The notes beneath the pieces are model-generated. The model was not told where the DNA came from. It saw only the letters and a program-made list of their open reading frames with translations, and did no database searches. From the NCBI GenBank assembly GCA_002319885.1, contig DCFT01000006.1, positions 1 to 18,529 on the forward strand: a stretch of 18,529 bases of DNA, given 5' to 3'. Each line of letters opens with the position of its first letter. The stretch's first letter is position 1. A program made the translations under genes and the position numbers. Positions 1 to 6,367 of this stretch are shown here, in pieces. This DNA comes from Bacteroidales bacterium UBA1797 (GTDB lineage Bacteria; Bacteroidota; Bacteroidia; Bacteroidales; VadinHA17).

Positions 1-2
1 GT

Positions 3-1142
3 TCCCAGGCTCAGGCGGATTTTGGAGAATACAACCTGCGCAATAGCCAGGGCAGGAAAGTCAAAGTGCATTTTATTACCATGGTCTTGTCCAGATCCCG
101 GTACAAATGGGTTTTCTTTTCCACCTCAAAGTTTAAGACGGAGGCTTCCATAGAGGGACATGAAAAGGCTTTTGCCTTCTTTGAAGGCGTTCCGGATACC
201 GTAGTTTATGATCAGGACCGGGTTTTCCTGGTGGATGAAAACAAAGGAGATCTGGTGTTAACGGAAAAGTTCAGGGCGTACAGCAGACAGTGTGGTTTTA
301 AGCTCCATTTTTGCCGCAAGGCCGATCCTGAGAGTAAGGGCAAGATTGAAAATGTGGTTAAATAAGTCAAGCAGAACTTTCTCTATAACCGGCCTTTTTC
401 AGATATCGAAACCTTAAATCAGGAAGCCCTGGCCTGGTTGGCCAGAACAGCCAATCACCTCTCACATGGCGGTACCCGGAAACAACCCGGCGCTGAATGG
501 GAGATTGAAAAGCAATACCTGAAACCCTATCACGCAGCGTCATATAAGACCAATGAGGCACTTGTTTATTCGGTGAGAAAAGACAACAGCATCAGCTTCA
601 AAGGCAATTTTTATTCTCTCCCCCTGGGAACTTATACGGGCAAAGGCTGCCAGGTGCGCCTGGTCCCGGAGGATGGAAAACTGCAGATCTATGACTCGAA
701 GGGAGCGCTGTTATGTACCCACGACCAGTCACCCGGCAAGGGGCAGAAAATCATAAACAATGATCACAAAAGAGAAAAGTCTCCGGGAATTAAAACCCTG
801 ATGGTTCAGGTTTGTACCCATCTGGAAAATCCGGAACAGGGTCAATCCTTTCTGGAAGGCATCCGAACTGAAAAGCCCCGCTACCTGCGGGACCAGGTAC
901 TCCTGCTGAAACAGACCATTGAACTTCATCCCCGGGAAATCATCAGCCGCGCCCTTACGTATTGCTGCACCCATCAGCTGTATAGTGCAGTTGACTTAAA
1001 ATCCATTGCAGGTCATTTTAACCGTCAGCAAACAAGCCCGGATGCAAAGGGAATACAGATGAATCCACTCACCGGCGCTATGCCTGGTGAAGCATTTATC
1101 CAGCCGGCCACCAGTTCTATTGCAGACTATGATATTTTTTAA
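3..1142 (+). pseudogene. istA: IS21 transposase IstA, 5' partial, interrupted by one in-frame stop
   Basis: This is the DDE transposase of an IS21-type element. The frame is open from base 3 and reads QADFGE at once, the family's first catalytic Asp (codon 18-20). It goes on through a YDQDR segment, with the second acidic region, to ADPESKGKIENVVK, which holds the catalytic Glu. The next codon, 363-365, is TAA. The same frame then continues with VKQNFLYNRPF and the C-terminal domain to the stop at 1140-1142. No base is gained or lost, so this is a point nonsense mutation where relatives usually have Tyr (TAT or TAC). The N-terminal helix-turn-helix region lies upstream of the window. A product ending at 362 would keep the catalytic core but lose the C-terminal domain, so transposition activity is doubtful. 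A sequencing error at this codon is the other explanation. Confidence 0.88.
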
Positions 1143-1165
1143 TATAAAATCAATCTTCGACAAAA

Positions 1166-1924
1166 ATGGACAACAAACAAATCATCCGGCAGTATTGCCA
1201 GCAGTTTAAAATGGGGGGCATCCAGGCCGGGCTTGATCAACTGATCAAGGAGGCAGAAGCCCACGCCACTGGATATCTTGAGTTTACAGCCCGGATCCTG
1301 CAGACAGAAGTTACGCACCGCGAACGCAATGACCTGAACAAGCGTCTCAGGGTAGCGAGGCTGCCCAGATCAAGCGATCTGTCTGCCTATGACCACAGTG
1401 CGGATAACGGGCTCACCAAAATGCGCATGACTCAGCTGCGGGAGCTGAACTGGCTGGATCAGATTTACAATATCATACTTATGGGCCCCTCCGGAACAGG
1501 AAAAACCTATCTGGCCGCAGGCCTCTGTGCAGAAGCTGTACAAAAGGGTTACAAAGCATACTTCCGGACTATGGAAGAACTGATGGGTATGCTAAAGATG
1601 AAAGATTTTGCCAGCACCGCAAAAGGGGACTACAAGCGTCTTTGCAAAGCAAGCCTAATTGTCATTGACGACATCATGCTGTTCCCGGTAGAAAAAACGG
1701 AAGCTGTGAGCCTGTTCAATTTTATTAACCAGTTATATGAAACCACCTCATTTATCATCACCACCAATAAAAAGCCTGCAGAATGGGCCGATATGCTTGG
1801 TGATGAAGTATTGGCAACCGCATTGCTGGACCGGCTGCTGTATCGCTGCGAGGTTATTAATCTAACAGGAAAGAGTTACCGGCTACAAAATCGGAAATCG
1901 ATTTTTTCAGAAAACGCTGGTTGA
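1166..1924 (+). CDS. istB: IS21 helper ATPase IstB
   Basis: This 252-residue AAA+ ATPase assists IstA in target DNA capture. An N-terminal helical region (about 1-95) precedes a Walker A motif GPSGTGKT (near residue 107) and a Walker B stretch LIVIDDI (near residue 168). Then come the sensor-1 region FIITTNK and a C-terminal arginine-rich segment, LLDRLLYRCEVINL. Length and layout match full-size IstB, so this gene appears intact although istA is broken. It starts 23 bases after the istA stop and would be co-transcribed with it. The ATG at 1166 is the first in the frame after istA and gives the usual IstB N-terminus. Confidence 0.93.
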   Translation: MDNKQIIRQYCQQFKMGGIQAGLDQLIKEAEAHATGYLEFTARILQTEVTHRERNDLNKRLRVARLPRSSDLSAYDHSADNGLTKMRMTQLRELNWLDQIYNIILMGPSGTGKTYLAAGLCAEAVQKGYKAYFRTMEELMGMLKMKDFASTAKGDYKRLCKASLIVIDDIMLFPVEKTEAVSLFNFINQLYETTSFIITTNKKPAEWADMLGDEVLATALLDRLLYRCEVINLTGKSYRLQNRKSIFSENAG

Positions 1925-1928
1925 TTTT

Positions 1929-2020
1929 TTTTTCTCATTCTGTATTCTATGTTGCCAAAAATTATGTATCCTTGTTGCCAATTATTCTGCATCCTTATTT
2001 GCGAAAAGTTCTGTATTACT
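1929..2020 (+). repeat. Tandem imperfect 23-24 bp repeats at the IS21 right end
   Basis: Two clear copies start at 1952 and 1975 (TTGCCAAAAATTATGTATCC and TTGCCAATTATTCTGCATCC). A third, weaker copy starts at 1999 (TTGCGAAAAGTTCTGTATTA), and a degenerate fourth copy may start at 1929. The spacing is 23, 23 and 24 bases. IS21-family ends carry multiple short direct repeats that bind the transposase, so these are likely IstA binding sites just inside the right terminus. Confidence 0.65.
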
Positions 2021-2182
2021 GATTGCTGACTACAATACCTATATTTTTTGAGAATCAACCATTTATAAAATCTAAATGCTAACTTAAATTCCTAATCGTT
2101 TAGTCCACTTTCCGCTGAAGAACAACAGATTGTACAAATACTTTGGCTATCTCCTTACAATTTAAAAATCCTACCCATGGCA

Positions 2183-2215
2183 CAGGTCCGAGGTTCGAGT
2201 CCCTTCTGAGATAAT
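2183..2215 (+). other. tRNA 3'-end-like remnant, probable left attachment site
   Basis: GGTTCGAGTCCC at 2192-2203 matches the T-loop consensus of tRNAs, and it is followed by an acceptor-like stretch, TTCTGAGATA. The five bases before the loop do not pair properly with those after it, and no D-arm or anticodon arm is found upstream. So this is not a working tRNA; only the 3' part, from the T-loop outward, is tRNA-like. This is the pattern left by integration of an island into a tRNA 3' end. The intact tRNA would lie beyond the right edge. Which tRNA it comes from cannot be told. Confidence 0.45.
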
Positions 2216-2282
2216 TTCTAGCGATCTTTTGCTTACCACAGATTTATCCTACTTTTAGGTAAGATTTGCAATTCTGAAATAA

Positions 2283-2303
2283 AGGTGAGCGAATAGGTGA
2301 GCG
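2283..2303 (+). repeat. Two direct copies of AGGTGAGCG near the attachment site
   Basis: AGGTGAGCG occurs at 2283-2291 and again at 2295-2303, twelve bases apart. Lying about 70 bases inside the tRNA-like site, they are in the right place for arm-type sites of the integrase or for excisionase binding. No protein binding is shown, and a second set cannot be checked because the other end is missing. Confidence 0.35.
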
Positions 2304-2356
2304 TGCGAAAAATGAGCCTTGTAATATGCTGATAAATATAGTTTTGTGAAAATATA

Positions 2357-2379
2357 CAGCGGACCCGTCCGGTCCGCTG
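2357..2379. other. Perfect 9-bp hairpin without a T-tract
   Basis: CAGCGGACC at 2357-2365 pairs perfectly with GGTCCGCTG at 2371-2379 across a five-base loop. No run of T follows on either strand, so it is not a complete intrinsic terminator by itself. It sits 11 bases before a real terminator hairpin and may act with it, or it may be a protein-binding dyad at the element's end. Confidence 0.5.
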
Positions 2380-2390
2380 ATAATTCGTTG

Positions 2391-2430
2391 AAACCCGCAC
2401 TGGTATTGAGTTTGCGGGTTTTTACATTTT
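2391..2430 (+). terminator. Rho-independent terminator near the left end of the element
   Basis: AAACCCGCA at 2391-2399 pairs with TGCGGGTTT at 2413-2421, and a T-rich stretch follows on the plus strand. The reverse strand also has A/T flanks, so it may work both ways. No plus-strand gene lies close upstream after istB. It may insulate the element from outside transcription. Confidence 0.6.
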
Positions 2431-2872
2431 TATAGGTTCCCCCATCGTTGTCCGTTTCAACAGAGTGTAATTCACAAGTTTTTTGGATGGTATTTTCAAA
2501 ATACAAGCCAGGACTAAGTAATTTAAATGGTCTACAGGAGAATATCCGGGAATGTCTAATACGAAATTGCTTGTAATTACTTTATAAAAATTAGCCCTAA
2601 ATTTGTCTACGAGAGCGCTATCAAAAACGACGGTTAAAATAAACGCAGTGCGCCATGCCTTCGTGCTGGCTATGTTGCAATGAATGACCGGGAGGACGTA
2701 GACGAAAGAGTCGAAATATTTTAGCGTTCTTTTATTTCCAACCTACATCCGTCTCTTATCCCCTTATCATCTCTTTAAGCCAATCGAAATAAATCTGTCG
2801 AATTTTCGAACTTGGATTAAGAACATGTGAGCTCGATGTTGGTCAAGTCAGAAAATTACCCGACTTATATTA
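2431..2872. other. About 440 bases with no supported gene
   Basis: The stretch lies between the terminator and the stop of the MmeI-like gene. No reading frame here looks coding and no RNA gene was recognised. It is plausibly non-coding island-end DNA. Confidence 0.5.
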
Positions 2873-5650
2873 TTATTTTCTCTTAGTCTCTTTGGCAAAT
2901 AAACCAGATACATATTTGTCATACAACTCAAAAAGAAATTCCATTCTTTTGGTTTCATTTGGAAATGGCTGACCACGGTAGCATAGATCCACGGCCTTAT
3001 CTAAAGCCTGATGTGCTTTTAACAAAACCGGAGGCATAGTATTTGGATCATATAAATCGGCAAGACTGTTACCTGGAAAACTTGATCTCACATCTAAGAC
3101 CGCCTGAGCCGCCTTTTCAACTGCCTCTTTTTGCTTATTTGTTATGTTTTCTGGCCATGGGTAGTTGTTATAGACTATATCGTTAGAATACCGGTAGTCA
3201 CTTTTAATTCTTCCGCAAACATATTTAATCCATATCATATGCATTAGGGAAGAAATAATACCAAAATGGTATAATGAAGCATTCGGGATGGCATTGCAAC
3301 TGTCAGCTACAATGTTTTCGTTGGAAAAAAAGCCAAATGGAATATATTTTCTTGTTTCCGATGAATGTCTCGGTATTAGAATATATTCCGTGGCTGGCTG
3401 GCGGTTTTCCGTGAATATTCCGGGCATCTGTGCCCACTTAACGGTAGCACCTTTTGGACTACTTAAACGAAACTGTTTTACCTTTTCAATTCTCAACAAC
3501 AGGTTTGGACATTTTTTAATTTCAGCAGGATCAGCATTCACAAGCCAGAAACACCAGCGGTTTTGATTATGTAAAAACTCCTTTGCACTTATTAATGGCT
3601 TAATAAATTTGCGCGCCTGAGGCTCCGATTTCAAAAATTCGTTTTTTTCTTCATCTGTCATTAGCAAATTACCATCGTCTGTTGGTTGACTGCCCTTGGT
3701 CATTTCAGGCACATTGTTTATTGCATTCTTTCGAGTTGACAAGGCAAAATCTTTTCCCTCCACTAAATAGGCATTTATATTTCTAACCTTTACTTCATGC
3801 GGTTCACCTTTCAAATCATCATATTCATACAATAGCTTCTCATTTGTATCAAAATTTGAAAATCCCACAATTACAACATGCACAGCTGCGTTTCCCTTGG
3901 CTTCATTTCCCCATTTAAAAGTTTTATATGCAAAGTGAATTTTACATTTGTATTTGGAAAAAAGTTCATTCCACAATACACCTACCTGTTCCCCTTGGGT
4001 AATGGAGTTTGTACTAACAAAGGCAGTTTTAGTATCTGGAAAATCTTTTTCCTTAATGATATTTGCCATTTGCATATACCTGGCAGCTTGTATGTACCAC
4101 GCAGAAACATAGTCCATTACACCTGCTCCTTTTATCCCTGAAAAAATGGTCTCTATATCACTTTTCTGATCTGCATTTTGCAAGTGTTTGCCGATAAATG
4201 GTGGATTACCTAAAATGTAGTGATACCTAATTTGATGTTTCTCCCAGGGCAAAGGATTGATCAAACTTTGCCAATCTAATCGTAGGGCATTCCCATGAAC
4301 TATGGTTGCACTCTTTGTCAAAGGTATACGTCTGTAATATTCCCCAAAATAAACGCTTGCCTGTTCATTCATCTGATGATCCATTAGCCACATTGCAACT
4401 TGCGCTATCTGGCTGGGGAATTCTTCATATTCAATGCCATAAAACTGATCCACATCAACAAGAAAATAATCATTGATACTGGTTACCTGTTGGCCTTCCA
4501 ATAATAGCTTCATGATTTCCAGTTCAACCAATCTCAATTCTCTATAGGCAATGATTAAAAAATTACCACAGCCACAGGCTGGATCAAGAAACCGCAGCTT
4601 GCTAATTTTTTCATGTAGTTTTTTAAGTTTAGGTTTTTCGTTTTTTATCTTTTCAAACTCCTGTCTTAGTTCGTCAAGAAAAAGTGGTTTAATCAGTTTC
4701 ATGATATTCTTCTCACTGGTGTAATGAGCCCCAAGATTCCTTCTGGCTTTCTCATCCATCACACTTTGAAATAAAGACCCGAATATAGCCGGAGAAATCT
4801 TACCCCAATCCAACAAACAGCAGTCCAGCAGAATACGCCTCATATCGCTATCGAAATGGGCCAGCGAAAGCTGCTCTTCAAATAGTTTACCATTAACATA
4901 AGGGAAGGCCATTAAAGCTTCATCCAGGTTCTTAAACCTTTTACCCTCAGGTGTATTCATTACCTGAAATAATTCACCCACATGGGCTGCCAGATCACTC
5001 CCATCCTCATTGGTTCTTTGTTCAATATATTCCTGAAATATTCCCTTCTCGAAGATGCTGGTATCATCTGCAAATAAGCAGAAAAGCAACCGCACCAGAT
5101 AGAGTTCCAGTGAATGACCTCCATACCCGATTGCTTTCAATTTATCATGCAGCTTACCCATTAATAAAGCTGCTTCAATATTTACCGGATCCTGTTCTTT
5201 GAAAACCCTTTTTTGATAACCTGCTATAAATCCAAATAGGTGAACATGGTTAACAAAATCAGGAAGTCTAAATTCATGATGAGTATTTTCTTCCAAGTCA
5301 AACAACCGAAAACGTTCAAAATCACTTACCAATATATAACGGGGAAGTTCCTTTTCATTCAGACCCGGAAAATAATCCTTTGCCTGCTGGTATGCCCGAT
5401 CCAAATCTCTTCCCCTGCTCTTGTGCTCAATCAGTATAACACCCTTCCAAAGTAAATCAATGAAGCCTGTCTTGGCATCAATTTTCTTTACTTGTTGCTC
5501 AAAAGATGCAACCCTTCTTCGGCTTATGCCAAATACATTGAAAAAATCGTCCCAAAAGGATTTTGCTTCAGCATCTTCGCTTACTTCATTTTCCCATTCT
5601 TTACTAAAAGTTATTGACCTACTTTTTATCTCGTTCCAGGATAGGGGCAT
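2873..5650 (-). CDS. MmeI-like (type IIL) restriction-modification enzyme, nuclease and adenine methyltransferase in one chain
   Basis: This 925-residue protein is close to the roughly 920 residues of MmeI. The N-terminal PD-(D/E)xK nuclease shows FID-x9-EHK, with Asp65, Glu75 and Lys77, the D-x9-ExK spacing known in MmeI. A helical linker follows. The methyltransferase has an AHYTSEKNI segment (motif X, about 308-316), LDPACGCGNF (motif I, SAM binding, about 355-364) and GNPPF (motif IV catalytic, about 481-485). Motif order suggests a gamma-class N6-adenine enzyme. The C-terminal third should hold the target recognition domain and ends with the family signature around SDYRYSNDIVYNNYPWP (about residues 815-831). 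Such enzymes methylate one strand for self-protection and cut foreign DNA at a distance, so no separate S or R subunit is needed. All catalytic motifs look intact. The recognition sequence cannot be predicted here. Confidence 0.9.
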   Translation of the reverse strand: MPLSWNEIKSRSITFSKEWENEVSEDAEAKSFWDDFFNVFGISRRRVASFEQQVKKIDAKTGFIDLLWKGVILIEHKSRGRDLDRAYQQAKDYFPGLNEKELPRYILVSDFERFRLFDLEENTHHEFRLPDFVNHVHLFGFIAGYQKRVFKEQDPVNIEAALLMGKLHDKLKAIGYGGHSLELYLVRLLFCLFADDTSIFEKGIFQEYIEQRTNEDGSDLAAHVGELFQVMNTPEGKRFKNLDEALMAFPYVNGKLFEEQLSLAHFDSDMRRILLDCCLLDWGKISPAIFGSLFQSVMDEKARRNLGAHYTSEKNIMKLIKPLFLDELRQEFEKIKNEKPKLKKLHEKISKLRFLDPACGCGNFLIIAYRELRLVELEIMKLLLEGQQVTSINDYFLVDVDQFYGIEYEEFPSQIAQVAMWLMDHQMNEQASVYFGEYYRRIPLTKSATIVHGNALRLDWQSLINPLPWEKHQIRYHYILGNPPFIGKHLQNADQKSDIETIFSGIKGAGVMDYVSAWYIQAARYMQMANIIKEKDFPDTKTAFVSTNSITQGEQVGVLWNELFSKYKCKIHFAYKTFKWGNEAKGNAAVHVVIVGFSNFDTNEKLLYEYDDLKGEPHEVKVRNINAYLVEGKDFALSTRKNAINNVPEMTKGSQPTDDGNLLMTDEEKNEFLKSEPQARKFIKPLISAKEFLHNQNRWCFWLVNADPAEIKKCPNLLLRIEKVKQFRLSSPKGATVKWAQMPGIFTENRQPATEYILIPRHSSETRKYIPFGFFSNENIVADSCNAIPNASLYHFGIISSLMHMIWIKYVCGRIKSDYRYSNDIVYNNYPWPENITNKQKEAVEKAAQAVLDVRSSFPGNSLADLYDPNTMPPVLLKAHQALDKAVDLCYRGQPFPNETKRMEFLFELYDKYVSGLFAKETKRK

Positions 5651-5751
5651 TGTTCAATGATTACCGACGTTTAATCCTTAAAGAAACGTATTTTAACTTG
5701 ATTTCGGATAATGAATTTAAAGGCATGCCATAGGTAGATGCTTTACGATAA

Positions 5752-5779
5752 CAAAAAAAGGAGCAATAAATTGCCCCTC
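5752..5779 (-). terminator. Rho-independent terminator after the 85-residue gene
   Basis: On the minus strand a GGGGCAA arm pairs with TTGCTCC (one G-U pair) across a four-base loop and is followed directly by seven T. It lies about 28 bases after the stop of the small gene at 5807-6064. It separates that gene's transcript from the restriction-modification gene, which should therefore have its own promoter in 5651-5750. Confidence 0.7.
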
Positions 5780-5806
5780 CACATGTGCTTGCTGAATACT
5801 GTTACT

Positions 5807-6064
5807 TTATTGCATTTCAGGTGGAATTTCAAGACTCCTACCCTTTACCTCAATTTCACTAATTTCTTTCAGCAGTTCCTCTTCATGTTCATTACGCGGT
5901 TCCCTTTGACGTAAAGACAGTTCAACCATGATATTTTGGTGATCTGGTTCAGTCCTTACACCCTTCATTTTACCGCGAATAAACCTAAAGCTATTACCTT
6001 GACTTATGAATTTATTCGGCTTTGGATTTGAACAGTCGCTATCTTTATTATCGTTCGATTCCAT
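5807..6064 (-). CDS. Hypothetical protein, 85 residues
   Basis: A small, highly charged protein that I do not recognise. It has no signal peptide or membrane segment. The N-terminus is rich in Asn, Asp and Ser, and the C-terminal half has an acidic helical stretch (NEHEEELLKEISEIEVKG). It sits between the MmeI-like gene and the large nuclease gene, with a terminator right after it, which supports a real transcript. It might be a small partner or regulator of a neighbour, but nothing in the sequence proves that. The start at 6064 is the only ATG that gives the full frame. Confidence 0.6.
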   Translation of the reverse strand: MESNDNKDSDCSNPKPNKFISQGNSFRFIRGKMKGVRTEPDHQNIMVELSLRQREPRNEHEEELLKEISEIEVKGRSLEIPPEMQ

Positions 6065-6367
6065 CTTTACTAAGTTACTAAATACTACGGCATTCAGGGG
6101 CTTTTTTCCTTAACAGACAACGAATCGGAAAACTTACTATCGACGATTCATTAAAAATTCAATGGTAGCAATATTTTCAAGGGAAATGGATGCAGTTCTT
6201 TAAAGACTCTAACCTGCAATATTTTATGACTCAAAATAAAGCGATGATTTCTGTCGGCTCGACTCATTTAAATTTTAAAGGATCACGCTGAGGGTCCTTA
6301 ACACTGTACACAAAGTCACAGTTCTTATCTTTGGAGACAGCCTTTTTGGAATGAGTTCCGTTCCCTT
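6065..6367. other. Gap of about 300 bases with no supported gene
   Basis: This AT-rich spacer lies between the 914-residue gene and the small gene. No coding frame or RNA gene is recognised. It should hold the end of the upstream transcript and the promoter of the 85-residue gene. A short weak hairpin (GGAA and TTCC arms near 6349-6360) is too small to call a terminator. Confidence 0.4.

Larger units (their letters stand above)
1..2037 (+). mobile_element. IS21-family insertion sequence, left part cut by window edge
   Basis: The istA and istB genes are in the usual tandem order, followed by terminal repeats typical of the family. The left terminus and the start of istA lie outside the window. 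The right terminus is probably near 2030-2037, just after the last imperfect repeat; the exact end cannot be fixed without the other terminus or the target duplication. The IS lies just outside the tRNA-like site that seems to bound the satellite. Its sequence looks richer in GC than the cargo to its right, which suggests separate origins. Confidence 0.85.

Noticed and set aside
367..561. 64-residue minus-strand frame inside istA
   Set aside because: It is antisense to the istA reading frame, which has clear family motifs on both sides.
2192..2215. A functional tRNA gene
   Set aside because: Only the T-loop and 3' stretch fit. The T-stem does not pair and no anticodon or D-arm is upstream, so it was called a remnant.
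2255..2506. 83-residue open frame on the minus strand near the left end
   Set aside because: It spans the short direct repeats and both strong hairpins, including the terminator, and its composition does not look like protein.
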